Assembly: GCA_020050795.1 (NCBI GenBank)
Contig: JAGVKD010000004.1
Coordinates: 115,979 to 179,978 of the forward strand
Direction: 5' to 3'
From: Candidatus Babeliales bacterium
Lineage (GTDB): Bacteria; Babelota; Babeliae; Babelales; Vermiphilaceae
Length of the DNA: 64,000 nt
Part shown: positions 1 through 8,984 of the stretch, in pieces
How positions within the stretch are numbered: the first letter of the stretch is position 1
Layout of the letters: each line of letters opens with the position of its first letter
The notes under the pieces: model-generated
Database searches by the model: none
What the model was told of the DNA's origin: nothing
What the model saw: the letters and a program-made list of their open reading frames with translations, nothing else
Made by a program: the position numbers and the translations under genes

Positions 1-64
1 TTACTCAGTCAAATTACAATACAATAGTGGCAATATCTGTCACAAAAGAGAGAGGCCAAATAAC

Positions 65-994
65 ATGAGAAGCGTTTTTTTGTTTCCTGGTTATGGAAGC
101 CAATTTGTTGGGATGGGCAAGGATTTGTATGATCACAATCGCATCATGCAAGAATATTTTGAAGAAGCATCCCATTGTCTCGATATCAATTTTGTAAAAT
201 TATGTTTTGCATCTTCAGACGTTGAGCTTGGCAAGATGGAGCATGCGTATCCATCTTTGTTTTTAGTCAGTTGTTCTCTTTTTGCACTCCTCAAGGAAGC
301 GGGCATAATGCCTGATGCAGTGGCTGGTTACAATCAAGGTGAGTATGCGGCGCTTTATGCTGCGGGTGCTATTAGTTTTCCAGACGGGCTTTATTTGTTG
401 GTGAAATATACCACGTTCTTTGAAGCTATGTTGCAAGATGTAGATATTGCTGCAATGCGTGTGAGTGGATTGGATGCCCGTAAATTGGAAGCCTTGTGCA
501 AAAAAGTAGGAACTAAGGACGCGCAGGCATTCATCGCATTATACCAAACACCTCAAGAGAATACGGTTGTTGGGCATGCTGCCGCTATAGATTTATTGCG
601 AAAAAAATTAATTGAAATAGATGGCGTATCTGTTGATGATACAGGCATTGAAGTTGGTCTGCATTCGCCACTTGCTGAACCCGTTGTGTCTCAATTTAAA
701 ATGTATTTAGAAAAAGTTGATTTCAAAAATATCGCTCTCCCATTTATCAGTAGTCGCGATGGTATGGATATCACCGATGGTGATATGATTAAAGAGCAGG
801 TTACTAAGCATTGGCAAGAACCAGTACGTTGGCCGCTTGTTATGGATGCGCTTGAACCGTATGATTTAATTATTGAAATTGGTCCGGGTTCGATGCTGAG
901 TACATGGGCGCATGAGCGATATCCTGAGAAGAAAGTTATTTCCATCAATAATCAGTCTGATATTGATGACTTAAAAAAATTATTAGGCAAGTAA
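65..994 (+). CDS. FabD-like malonyl-CoA:ACP transacylase homologue with altered active site
   Basis: 309 residues, the usual size of FabD, with the acyltransferase fold recognisable throughout: FPGYGSQFVGM at residues 7-17, AGYNQGEYAALYAAG at 87-101 and GLHSPLAEP at 198-206. FabD normally moves malonyl from CoA to the acyl carrier protein through a Ser-His pair. Here the nucleophile motif GHSxG reads GYNQG (residues 88-92), so Asn90 stands at the serine position. The oxyanion-hole Gln of GQGSQ is Tyr10, and the substrate-binding Arg position appears to be Thr. His200 is kept. The start is supported by GAGAGAGG about 11 bp upstream. The acyl carrier protein gene begins 10 bp after the stop, so the two are probably co-transcribed. 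Fold membership is secure; normal transacylase chemistry is doubtful. It may be a non-catalytic ACP partner or use different chemistry. Confidence 0.8.
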   Translation: MRSVFLFPGYGSQFVGMGKDLYDHNRIMQEYFEEASHCLDINFVKLCFASSDVELGKMEHAYPSLFLVSCSLFALLKEAGIMPDAVAGYNQGEYAALYAAGAISFPDGLYLLVKYTTFFEAMLQDVDIAAMRVSGLDARKLEALCKKVGTKDAQAFIALYQTPQENTVVGHAAAIDLLRKKLIEIDGVSVDDTGIEVGLHSPLAEPVVSQFKMYLEKVDFKNIALPFISSRDGMDITDGDMIKEQVTKHWQEPVRWPLVMDALEPYDLIIEIGPGSMLSTWAHERYPEKKVISINNQSDIDDLKKLLGK

Positions 995-1004
995 GGGTTT
1001 CTGA

Positions 1005-1256
1005 ATGGCTTCATTTACACGAGAAGATACATTTGCAAAAGTTGTATCGTTAGTTGCAAAAGAACTCAAAATAGAATCAAACAAAATCACAGAAAGCTCG
1101 ACGTTGCGAGATCTTGGCGCCGACTCTCTTGATTTAATGAAGATTACTATGAAACTTGAAGAGTTGTTTGGTATCGAAATCGATGATGAAAAAGCTGAAA
1201 CGTTGCACAACGTGAAAGATGTTGTTGATTACGTGAATAGCTTGCGAACAAAATAG
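1005..1256 (+). CDS. acpP: acyl carrier protein
   Basis: 83 residues, acidic and helical. It carries the phosphopantetheine attachment motif LGADSLDLMKI, with Ser41 as the modified serine. The family shuttles acyl chains as thioesters on the phosphopantetheine arm. Helix II continues with the usual E-x-F-x-I-x-I pattern (LEELFGIEID). It follows the FabD-like gene after 10 bp and is closed by a strong hairpin terminator, so the two form a short operon. No ketosynthase or other fatty-acid gene is visible in this window. The ACP could serve fatty acid, lipid A or another acylation pathway; this cannot be settled here. Confidence 0.93.
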   Translation: MASFTREDTFAKVVSLVAKELKIESNKITESSTLRDLGADSLDLMKITMKLEELFGIEIDDEKAETLHNVKDVVDYVNSLRTK

Positions 1257-1268
1257 TTATACACAAAT

Positions 1269-1310
1269 AAGATTGGGCGCTATTATAAAGCGCCCAATCT
1301 TATTTTCTTT
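1269..1310. terminator. bidirectional intrinsic terminator after acpP
   Basis: A 12-bp perfect stem (1269-1280 with 1290-1301) with a 9-nt loop and a T-rich tract on both sides. It sits between the convergent acpP and the leftward gene ending at 1326, so it can serve both. Confidence 0.85.
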
Positions 1311-1325
1311 TGTACAGATTTAATT

Positions 1326-2879
1326 CTAGAATCCAGTTCCACCACGCAGCCAAATTCCCCATTGTGATAAATTAGGCTTCAATGGCTGACGCGTTTCACG
1401 TGTGTTAATACCTTCAAATTCTATCTGACCACCGATGCCAACAAACGGGCTGCATATCTCTTTGTCCCAAATGTAACCAATGTGCGTAAATATTTTGTGT
1501 GTGATGGCAAGCGGCGATTCTGCAGATGATGTATCAATGATTGCGGTGCTAATAAAGAGTGGTGGATTTGGATCTGCAACCACTGCTTGATCGGCAAAAG
1601 GATTACCAAAGAGCGTTGCGTTACTTTGCGTTGCATTGCTCAAGAGAGCCGGTGCTACAGAAACATTTTGAATACCCTTGAGTGCATAGGTGTTGCTTGG
1701 AAGTCCTTCTGCTAGGCAGATGCGTTCGTTCCCGCGTAGCCATCCGTTGTATCCAATATCAAATACAAAGCCGTTGTGTGTGTAGGCAAACATCAGGAGG
1801 AATTCGAACTCGATAGAAACGCTCACGTGCGCTTGGAGTGACAATATATTTGGTCCGGGGAACATGCGGCCGGTGTAGTTTTTATTTGCATCAAATTCTT
1901 TGAGCAAAATGAATCTGCTACCAAAACGATCACATTGTAAGTCAAAAGTGCGCTGTTGTTTTGATTTGAATAGATGAGAGAGTGTGGCGCTTGTCCACAT
2001 AGTGAATTCTCGATCACCATTGCTTTCCCACAAGAGAACATGACCATCGAAACCGCCACCGAATCCCCAATGCTTGCCGTTACCAACAATTGCTTCAAAC
2101 ATAAATTCTGCGTCAGGTTTTGATCCTGTTGGAGCGATCATACGTAGGTTAACACCCACATGTCCGTGCTCGCGCAGAATAAAATCGTATCCTACAATCC
2201 ATTGAAAATCAGCGATGCCTTTTTTTGATTGTGAGCCGCATACTTTAGAAAATTCGAGTGGCTCAGCCAAATCGCCAAAAACCTGATGACCAGTGAGCGC
2301 TTGAATGAAAGATGTGGCTGGTGCATACACCGCATTTTCATCCATGTAGTTTGGTGGATAGGGAACGGTGATGCCATTATCGGTTATTTCTTCAGAAAGA
2401 TTTAAATCCCATTTCGTGTATACGACTGGGAATTTGAGATAGGTATATAATCCCGGAACCCATTTATCGAAATGATAATACCCATTGAATGCCACTTGAA
2501 AGCTTGTGATGCTCGGATCGACAAACACGGTGCTTGCAAAAGCAGGAGATAGTCCAAAATAATCTGCCAAGAAATCTTGTTCTCCGCGATTGCTCACCTG
2601 GCTACCAGAGATAGTCAACACATCGGTGCCAAAGAAGGCCTCAGCGATACGATTTGCACGGACTGACTTAGCAACAAATGGACTCGCTGCAACAACGCCA
2701 TAGGAAGATTTTTGATTAAACCGGTGCAACAGTGGATGAACACCGGAAATATCTAGCGCGGCATTTGTACCTTGCGAACGTGGTAAGAAAAATGACTTTC
2801 CTTGTATTGGTTGCGCGAGCACTGATTGTGCGGTCAGAATCGCTGATACAAGTAAAATGATGAGATGACGTGGCTTCAT
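1326..2879 (-). CDS. outer-membrane-type paralogue family protein (copy 1)
   Basis: 517 residues from the chosen start. The frame is open 21 codons further, but the internal ATG at 2879 gives a clean signal peptide (MKPRHLIILLVSAILTAQS, cut near VLAQP) and has GGGGAG upstream. It shares family landmarks with five other proteins in the window: an RSQG block after the signal, a segment ending ADYFGLSPAF followed by a V-F-V-D-P block, an NATQSNATL block, and a C-terminal strand pattern SxWxxWxxGG ending in Phe. A final aromatic in alternating sequence fits a beta-barrel outer membrane protein, but no named family is recognised. This is the shortest and most diverged copy and lacks the Cys-rich ends of copies 3-5. 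Function unknown; a surface or porin-like role is inferred. Confidence 0.75.
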   Translation of the reverse strand: MKPRHLIILLVSAILTAQSVLAQPIQGKSFFLPRSQGTNAALDISGVHPLLHRFNQKSSYGVVAASPFVAKSVRANRIAEAFFGTDVLTISGSQVSNRGEQDFLADYFGLSPAFASTVFVDPSITSFQVAFNGYYHFDKWVPGLYTYLKFPVVYTKWDLNLSEEITDNGITVPYPPNYMDENAVYAPATSFIQALTGHQVFGDLAEPLEFSKVCGSQSKKGIADFQWIVGYDFILREHGHVGVNLRMIAPTGSKPDAEFMFEAIVGNGKHWGFGGGFDGHVLLWESNGDREFTMWTSATLSHLFKSKQQRTFDLQCDRFGSRFILLKEFDANKNYTGRMFPGPNILSLQAHVSVSIEFEFLLMFAYTHNGFVFDIGYNGWLRGNERICLAEGLPSNTYALKGIQNVSVAPALLSNATQSNATLFGNPFADQAVVADPNPPLFISTAIIDTSSAESPLAITHKIFTHIGYIWDKEICSPFVGIGGQIEFEGINTRETRQPLKPNLSQWGIWLRGGTGF

Positions 2880-2947
2880 AGAACACTCCCCATCGGTTGT
2901 AAGTGTGCCTACATCATACAACGATGGGGAGAATTTAGACAACAGTA

Positions 2948-4744
2948 TTATTCAAAAGCTATGCCAAATTTAACCCACAATGCCCAATTTGACACTGCAC
3001 AACGCGGACATTCATTTTTTGTTGAGTCGTTGCAATCACCACTATTTTGGTGAGAAAATTCTGCTTGGCCACCAATGCCGAGCGATGGCACCCAGTCTGT
3101 GCGATGCAACCATGAATAATGTAAGTGCGAGAACACTTTACTTGTCATGCCGCTTGTGCGCGAATCACATGGGTTAACATCATTGATTGTCAGTAGAACC
3201 GGCTCGATCGAGGTGTTGATTTGCGTGTTTGGTGTTGCGATCAAGATGCCAACATTATTTTTAAGTTGCACATTGTTGGTGTCGCCAGTTGCCAATTGTG
3301 GATTGTCGATATTGGCATTCACGGTATTTACGCCATTAAGGCCGGCATGAATAGTTGCTTGGCTTTGGGTAGCAGAAAGGGCAATAGGGGTATTTACGGG
3401 AAGCACTGAAACTGCATTGGCTGCTATGAATCCAAACATGCGAGCATCGCCTTTAAGTGCCCAGCTTTGTGTTTGCAGTATATTACCGAAATTACATTTT
3501 AACGTTATATCTTCGCAGCTTCGTGCCCAGAACTCATAACCGATATCCCAGCTCCAGCCATGCACCGTTAGATTGAACATAGCCAATATATCCGTTTGCA
3601 CAGGAATGCTTACACTGACATTTATATTGGTCAAATTTGCAACAGGTGCAATTTCATTATCAAATTGTGCGCTTGGTGTGATGCCATTTCCTTGTAAGTT
3701 ATCATCGATTGTATCTTTCAGACGAATGGCAAGCATGTAACGACTGAATGGTCTGTTTGTTAAATCAAAAGTACGTCGTTGTCTACCACCAAACATGTGG
3801 GTAACGATTCCATCAAAATAAAAAGTAGCGCGTGTGTTTCGATCTTCTGATTGCCAAAAATCAACATGTGCAGTTATGCCAGCACCAAATTCCCAATGAT
3901 GACCATTACCAGCGATTGGTTCAAATAAATAATCGCCATTTGGCCGTGTGCCGATTGGAGCGGCAACATCAGCTTTCAGACCAAAATGCCAATCATCTTC
4001 TTGCAGTATATCCCAACCAAGTTCTGCTCGAAGATCGGCAAAGCGAGTAGTCACTCGATGGTTGCAACTCATTTTTGCATGATTGAGTCCTTGCAATGCG
4101 ACAGTTACATTTCTTCCAGCGACTGTTTGGCGAATTACAGTTGGTTGCGTTCCGCTTGCATATTGAGTGAAGGTGCTAAAATTAGCTGCTGTCGTAGCCG
4201 GTCCAAAATAACCCGCCGGATATTGCGCTGTGCCATACTCACCAATTGTTTCATCCAAATGCAAATCCCATCGAGTGTGGGTAAGTGGTGTGTAGATAAC
4301 GAAATATAATCCATAAACCCATTCGTCAAGTCCGATGTACCAATTCAAATCGACAAGAAAATGATCGATAACGGGTTTGAATTTAACGGTGCTTTGAAAA
4401 TCAGTTGGTAAATAAAAATAATCAGCAAGCCAATCATTAGCTCCACGGTTTGTTACTTGGCTACCAGAAATAGCTACAGTGCTACAATTATTTGCGATGG
4501 TGCTTCCAAATAAACACTCGACTATATTTTTGGGATTAAATGATCGTGAATATTCAGGAGTAATTGTCAAAAGACCGTACACCTTTTCTTGATCAAACTT
4601 GTGAATATCATTGAGCGTGCCGACAACATGTCGTGCGGTATTAAAACTTTGTGAACGAATCGAATATTGCGGTATTGGTGGAGCTGCGAGTGTGCTCAAA
4701 GATGTGAACATTGTAATGATGCTGAGAAATTTTATGTGCTTCAT
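2948..4744 (-). CDS. outer-membrane-type paralogue family protein (copy 2)
   Basis: 598 residues from ATG 4744, chosen because it opens a signal peptide (MKHIKFLSIITMFTSLSTLA, cut near AAP) and has AGGA upstream; the frame extends 18 codons further without such features. Family blocks in order: IRSQSF after the signal, ECLFG, NRGANDWLADYFYLPTDF, STVKFKPVI, VSVSIPVQTDI, LSATQSQATIHAG, and the C-terminal strand SNWALWVKFGIAFE. The C-terminal region has a few paired Cys but not the dense cluster seen in copies 3-5. It stands alone, with a gap of 68 bp to copy 1 and a terminator upstream that ends copy 3. A secreted beta-barrel protein is inferred; substrate and partner are unknown. Confidence 0.75.
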   Translation of the reverse strand: MKHIKFLSIITMFTSLSTLAAPPIPQYSIRSQSFNTARHVVGTLNDIHKFDQEKVYGLLTITPEYSRSFNPKNIVECLFGSTIANNCSTVAISGSQVTNRGANDWLADYFYLPTDFQSTVKFKPVIDHFLVDLNWYIGLDEWVYGLYFVIYTPLTHTRWDLHLDETIGEYGTAQYPAGYFGPATTAANFSTFTQYASGTQPTVIRQTVAGRNVTVALQGLNHAKMSCNHRVTTRFADLRAELGWDILQEDDWHFGLKADVAAPIGTRPNGDYLFEPIAGNGHHWEFGAGITAHVDFWQSEDRNTRATFYFDGIVTHMFGGRQRRTFDLTNRPFSRYMLAIRLKDTIDDNLQGNGITPSAQFDNEIAPVANLTNINVSVSIPVQTDILAMFNLTVHGWSWDIGYEFWARSCEDITLKCNFGNILQTQSWALKGDARMFGFIAANAVSVLPVNTPIALSATQSQATIHAGLNGVNTVNANIDNPQLATGDTNNVQLKNNVGILIATPNTQINTSIEPVLLTINDVNPCDSRTSGMTSKVFSHLHYSWLHRTDWVPSLGIGGQAEFSHQNSGDCNDSTKNECPRCAVSNWALWVKFGIAFE

Positions 4745-4825
4745 TTGGAATCCTTTTTTATGAAACAAATGATGTTGCCTACCAAGAGCATAGTACAATT
4801 CTGCGCTGAATCAATACCAAAAAAA

Positions 4826-4847
4826 AGCTCGACCGATTGGCCGAGCT
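4826..4847 (-). terminator. terminator downstream of copy 3
   Basis: On the minus strand a 9-bp stem with one G-T pair and a 4-nt loop, followed by eight T (the A run at 4818-4825 on the plus strand). It lies just after the stop of the leftward gene ending at 4877. Confidence 0.75.
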
Positions 4848-4876
4848 CTAAAAATGTGCAAGTTACAACACTTTTA

Positions 4877-6745
4877 TTAGTTAAAATCTATGCCGACTTT
4901 GCCCCAAACACTCCATTGTGATACGGCACAATTGATACATGAGTCGCATGCAGTATCATCATCGCAATTCAAATCATCGTTGCAGCAATCATCAGTGAGG
5001 CCAAACTCTGCTGATGCACCAATACCATAATGTAAGCGCCAGGTATCATAATCTCTGGTATGACTTACATGGGTGAATACTTTGTTTGAAATGCCACGTG
5101 TGCCGACAATGTCGATGTCATTGCAGTCAAGAAGAATTGGCTGGAATGATTGATTTATCTGAAAGAGGCCACCGCTTAAAAGGTTAGTCAACCCTGGATT
5201 GTCAACGTTACTGTTTACATCAGTTGCGCTAAAATCAAGAGCAACTCGGTTGGTTCCTTGGTGAATAGTTGCACAGTGTTCTGTGGCAGATAAGCCTTGC
5301 GCTCCTCCTTCACCAAAACCATAGACGCGAGCATCACCTTTGAGAGCCCAACGATTTTTTTGTAATGGATCACAGAGTGAACCTAAATTTGGGCAACAGG
5401 TAGTTCTGCAATCTATTTTTTCGCAACTGCGTCCCCAGAAATTGTAGCCAAGATCAAAGCTCCAATTATTTTTTGTGTAATTTAACATAGCAACAACATC
5501 TGCTTGGATAGTAGCGCTCACATTCACATTCAGTGTTGTTAGATTGGCAACAGGTGCAAATTCAGCTGGCGCAAAGATATAAGCAAATTGATAGTTTGGG
5601 AGGGAATCATTGACCATTTCAGTGCTCGCTGCAGGGGTAAATCGCATAGCAGTCATGTAGCGGCTCAAAGGACGATTTTTTAAATCGAACGTGCGAATCT
5701 GGTGGGCACTGAACATATGAGTGAGATTTGCATCAACATAGAAACCAGCGACGGCAGACTCATCTTCATTTTTCCAGAAATTCCAATGTCCGTGTACACC
5801 AGCACCAAGCTCAAAATGATGACCGTTACCAATTTGAGGACCAAAGAGGAGGCATGATGTTTTACGTGGACCAGTTGGTATTGCAAATTGAAGATCTATT
5901 CCAAAATGATGATCTTCTGTGTCAGCAAAACGTCGTCCAATTTCTACACGTATTTCCGCAACGCCGGTTTTTGATTCAGATTCACGTTGAATTTTTGTCC
6001 ATCTGAGTGGTTGAAAGACTGTGGTGATGGGATTCGCAAATAGGTTAAGGCCAAAAGGCAAATCAGCGAAAGTTTGTGTTACTGTGTTTGGTGCACATCC
6101 TTGTGCATATTGTGTGAAACCTTGCAGAAGTTGATTGCGCGTTAAGCCACCTGGGGCAAAATAACCAGCAGGGCTGCTGAATGTTCCTGTTGCGATTATA
6201 TTTTCGCAGATGCCCATTTTCCAGCGTGTGTGTACGATTGGTCCATGCACACGAAAATATAAGCCGCTATAATAGCCAGACAAATCACAATAATAATCAA
6301 AATCAGCCATGATGGTGCGGATGCGTGGCTGGAAAGATACATTACTTTCAAAATCGGTAGGCAGATAGAAATAATCAGCAAGAAGTGCTTTTGGATCGCG
6401 ATCATCACCTAAGAATGACGAGCCTTGAATTTTAATAAATTTATCTTCGCATCCTCTTTCGCATCCAAGAGCGGATCCAAAAAAGCATTCGGTGATTTTG
6501 TTTGGGCGGAATGATTTTTCATAAACTAACATTGCAGAAAGGCTGCTATACCATTGTTCTTCATTTGGGCGGTGCACGTGACCAACAGATTCTACCATTT
6601 GATGCACACGATCTCTTCCTTGAGAACGAATGCTGATCATCGGTACTACGGTGCATTCATTGGAGGGTGGACAATCGGCTGCTTGCACAGAGGTGGCAAT
6701 GCAGAGTGCCATAAATAGTGAATTTTTTTTAATAAGACTCTTCAT
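4877..6745 (-). CDS. outer-membrane-type paralogue, Cys-rich (copy 3, tandem twin)
   Basis: 622 residues beginning MKSLIKKNSLFMALCIATS, a signal peptide cut near VQA-AD, with an AAGGAG site close upstream. Family blocks: IRSQGRDRVHQMV, PNKITECFFG, LLADYFYLPTDFESNV, NVNVSATIQADV, LSATEHCATIHQG, and C-terminal SQWSVWGKVGIDFN. It is Cys-rich near the N-terminus, in the middle (a CRTTCCPNLGSLC block) and just before the last strand, where six Cys fall within about 25 residues of Asp/Asn-rich sequence. Such Cys clusters could form disulfides in the envelope, as in chlamydial outer membrane proteins; that is analogy only. It is nearly identical to copy 4 and has the same length and start-to-stop offset (2,016 bp). 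Confidence 0.77.
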   Translation of the reverse strand: MKSLIKKNSLFMALCIATSVQAADCPPSNECTVVPMISIRSQGRDRVHQMVESVGHVHRPNEEQWYSSLSAMLVYEKSFRPNKITECFFGSALGCERGCEDKFIKIQGSSFLGDDRDPKALLADYFYLPTDFESNVSFQPRIRTIMADFDYYCDLSGYYSGLYFRVHGPIVHTRWKMGICENIIATGTFSSPAGYFAPGGLTRNQLLQGFTQYAQGCAPNTVTQTFADLPFGLNLFANPITTVFQPLRWTKIQRESESKTGVAEIRVEIGRRFADTEDHHFGIDLQFAIPTGPRKTSCLLFGPQIGNGHHFELGAGVHGHWNFWKNEDESAVAGFYVDANLTHMFSAHQIRTFDLKNRPLSRYMTAMRFTPAASTEMVNDSLPNYQFAYIFAPAEFAPVANLTTLNVNVSATIQADVVAMLNYTKNNWSFDLGYNFWGRSCEKIDCRTTCCPNLGSLCDPLQKNRWALKGDARVYGFGEGGAQGLSATEHCATIHQGTNRVALDFSATDVNSNVDNPGLTNLLSGGLFQINQSFQPILLDCNDIDIVGTRGISNKVFTHVSHTRDYDTWRLHYGIGASAEFGLTDDCCNDDLNCDDDTACDSCINCAVSQWSVWGKVGIDFN

Positions 6746-6789
6746 GTAATCTCCTTTTTTTGAATGAAATATTCTAATCTTGGGTTAAT

Positions 6790-6817
6790 TCTATATTATC
6801 GGTTTTATGTATTACAA
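6790..6817 (-). promoter_or_regulatory. probable promoter of copy 3
   Basis: On the minus strand TTGTAA (6812-6817), a 16-bp spacer and TATAGA (6790-6795). The element is conserved at the same offset before copy 4, which supports it. It sits about 45 bp upstream of the ATG. Confidence 0.5.
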
Positions 6818-6843
6818 CCTTCCTAGTATAAAATTGATAAAAA

Positions 6844-6865
6844 AACCCGACCAATTGGTCGGGTT
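6844..6865 (-). terminator. palindromic terminator downstream of copy 4
   Basis: A perfect 22-bp palindrome (11-bp arms) followed on the minus strand by a run of seven T. It ends transcription of the leftward gene that stops at 6893. A copy with the same core lies at 8862-8879. Confidence 0.8.
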
Positions 6866-6892
6866 CTAACAATGAGTAAGTTAATACTTTTA

Positions 6893-8761
6893 TTAGTTAA
6901 AATCTATGCCGACTTTACCCCAAACACTCCATTGTGATACGGCACAATTGATACATGAGTTGCAAGCAGTATCCTCATCACAATTCAAATCATCGTTGCA
7001 GCAATCATCAGTGAGGCCAAATTCTGCTGATCCACCAACACCATAATGTAAGCGCCATGTATCATAATCTCTAGTATGGCTTAAGTGTGCGAAGACTTTG
7101 TTTGAGATGCCGCGTGTGCCGATAATGTCGATGTCATCACATTCAAGAAGAATTGGCTGGAATGATTGATTTATCACAAAGCCGCCACCATTCGCAACAG
7201 TAGTCAATCCTGGATTGTCAACGTTACGGTTTATATCAGTTGCGCTAAAATCAAGAGCAACTTGGTTGTTACCTTGGTGAATAGTTGCGCAGTGTTGTGT
7301 TGCAGATAGGCCCTGCGCTCCTCCGCCATTATAACCATAGACGCGTGAATCGCCTTTGAGAGCCCAACGATTTTCTTGTGATGGATCACATAGTGAACCT
7401 AGATCTGGACAACAGATTGTTCTGCAATCGATATTTTCGCAGCTGCGTCCCCAGAAATTGTAGCCAAGATCGAAGCTCCAGTTGTTTTTTGTGTAATTTA
7501 TCATAGCAACAACATCTGCTTGGATACTGGCGCTCACATTCACATTCAGTGTTGTTAGATTGGCAACAGGTGCAAATTCAGCTGGTGCAAATCTATAAGC
7601 AAATTGATAGTTTGGGAAGGATCCATTGGCCATTGGGGTAATCACTGCTGGAGTGAATCGCATTGCTGTCATGTAGCGGCTCAAGGGACGATTTTTTAGA
7701 TCAAAGGTGCGGATCTCATGGGAGTTGAACATATGGGTGATATTTGCATCAATATAGAAACCTGCCACGGCAGACTCATCTTCATTTTTCCAGAAGTTCC
7801 AATGTCCGTGTACGCCAGCGCCAAGTTCCCAATGATGACCATTACCAACTTGAGGACCAAAGAGGAGGCACGATGTTTTACGTGGGCCAGTTGGTATTGC
7901 AAATTGAAGATCTATTCCAAAATGATGATCTTCTGTGTCAGCAAAACGTCGTCCAATCTCTACACGGACTTCCGCAACGCCAGTTTTTGATTCAGATTCA
8001 CGTTGAATTTTAGTCCATTTAAGTGGTTGAAAGACTGTGGTGATGGGAGCAGTAAATGCGACAGGGCCAGAAGGGATAGCTGCGGAAGTTTGCGTCACCG
8101 TGCTTGGTGCGCATCCTCGTGCATATTGTGTGAAGCCTTGTAGAAGTTGATCGCGCGTTAAGCCACCTGGAGCAAAATAGCCAGCAGGGCTGCTGAATGT
8201 GCCTGTTGCGATTATATTTTCGCAGATGCCCATTTTCCACCGCGTGTGCACGATTGGCCCGTGTACGCGCAAATATAAGCCGCTATAGTAGCCAGACAAA
8301 TCACAATAATAATCAAAGTCCGCCATAATGGTGCTGATGCGTGGTTGGAATGTTACGTTACTTTCAAAATCGACAGGAAGGTAGAAATAATCAGCAAGAA
8401 GTGCTTTTGGATCGCGATTATCACCTAAGAAAGAAGAACCTTGAATTTTAATAAATTTATCTTCGCATCCTTTTTCACATTCAAGAGCGGATCCAAAGAA
8501 GCATTGAGTTATTTTATTTGGATGGAATGATTTTTCATAAGCTAACATTGCAGAAAGACTACTATACCATTGTTCTTCATTTGGACGGTGCACATGACCA
8601 ACGGATTCTACCATTTGATGCACGCGATCTCTTCCTTGTGAACGAATGCTGAGCATTGACACTACGGGGCAATCAGTAGAGGGTGGACAATCGGCTGCTT
8701 GTACAGATGTGGCAACGCAGAGTGCCATAAGTAGCGGATGTTTTTTAATAAGATTTTTCAT
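6893..8761 (-). CDS. outer-membrane-type paralogue, Cys-rich (copy 4, tandem twin)
   Basis: 622 residues with signal peptide MKNLIKKHPLLMALCVATS cut near VQA-AD; an AAGGA site precedes the ATG. It is collinear with copy 3 without an obvious length change. Differences cluster in presumed loop segments, such as the stretch after TVTQT (about residues 225-240) and the one around residues 345-365. The Cys positions of copy 3 are kept, including the dense group before the last strand SQWSVWGKVGIDFN. The family blocks are conserved (PNKITQCFFG, LLADYFYLPVDFESNV, LSATQHCATIHQG). Duplication with substitution in exposed segments would fit surface variation or dosage; this is inference. No pseudogene features are seen. 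Confidence 0.77.
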   Translation of the reverse strand: MKNLIKKHPLLMALCVATSVQAADCPPSTDCPVVSMLSIRSQGRDRVHQMVESVGHVHRPNEEQWYSSLSAMLAYEKSFHPNKITQCFFGSALECEKGCEDKFIKIQGSSFLGDNRDPKALLADYFYLPVDFESNVTFQPRISTIMADFDYYCDLSGYYSGLYLRVHGPIVHTRWKMGICENIIATGTFSSPAGYFAPGGLTRDQLLQGFTQYARGCAPSTVTQTSAAIPSGPVAFTAPITTVFQPLKWTKIQRESESKTGVAEVRVEIGRRFADTEDHHFGIDLQFAIPTGPRKTSCLLFGPQVGNGHHWELGAGVHGHWNFWKNEDESAVAGFYIDANITHMFNSHEIRTFDLKNRPLSRYMTAMRFTPAVITPMANGSFPNYQFAYRFAPAEFAPVANLTTLNVNVSASIQADVVAMINYTKNNWSFDLGYNFWGRSCENIDCRTICCPDLGSLCDPSQENRWALKGDSRVYGYNGGGAQGLSATQHCATIHQGNNQVALDFSATDINRNVDNPGLTTVANGGGFVINQSFQPILLECDDIDIIGTRGISNKVFAHLSHTRDYDTWRLHYGVGGSAEFGLTDDCCNDDLNCDEDTACNSCINCAVSQWSVWGKVGIDFN

Positions 8762-8805
8762 GTAATTTCCTTTTTTTTGAATAAGACATTCTAACTTGGG
8801 TCAAT

Positions 8806-8833
8806 ACTATATTACCTGTTTTATGTATTACAA
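8806..8833 (-). promoter_or_regulatory. probable promoter of copy 4
   Basis: Minus strand TTGTAA (8828-8833), 16-bp spacer, TATAGT (8806-8811); same layout as the promoter before copy 3. Confidence 0.5.
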
Positions 8834-8861
8834 GCTTCGCAGTATAAAATCAATAAAAAAA

Positions 8862-8879
8862 CCCGACCAATTGGTCGGG
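8862..8879 (-). terminator. duplicate palindromic terminator
   Basis: An 18-bp perfect palindrome with a run of T on the minus strand, the same core as the hairpin at 6844-6865. It lies beyond the main terminator of copy 5 and may act as a second stop or be a leftover of the tandem duplication. Confidence 0.7.
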
Positions 8880-8942
8880 CTTAAGTACTAGTTTTGTTTG
8901 CTAAGCAGTTTGCGTTCAAACTTTTTTTGCTGCGCAAACGAA

Positions 8943-8970
8943 AAGGTTGGATGCCGAAGCATCCAACCTT
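8943..8970 (-). terminator. terminator of copy 5
   Basis: A 12-bp perfect stem (8943-8954 with 8959-8970) with a CGAA tetraloop, 15 bp after the stop codon at 8985. On the minus strand it is followed by a short T tract. Confidence 0.8.
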
Positions 8971-8984
8971 AATTTCAGAGTTGT

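Larger units (their letters stand above)
4877..8908. repeat. 2,016-bp tandem duplication covering copies 3 and 4
   Basis: Two units, 4877-6892 and 6893-8908. Each holds a 622-codon gene, its promoter and a palindromic hairpin from the upstream gene boundary. Starts (6745/8761), stops (4877/6893), promoter boxes (6790/8806) and palindromes are each spaced by about 2,016 bp. The intergenic parts are also alike but have accumulated substitutions, so the event is not brand new. Confidence 0.85.
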
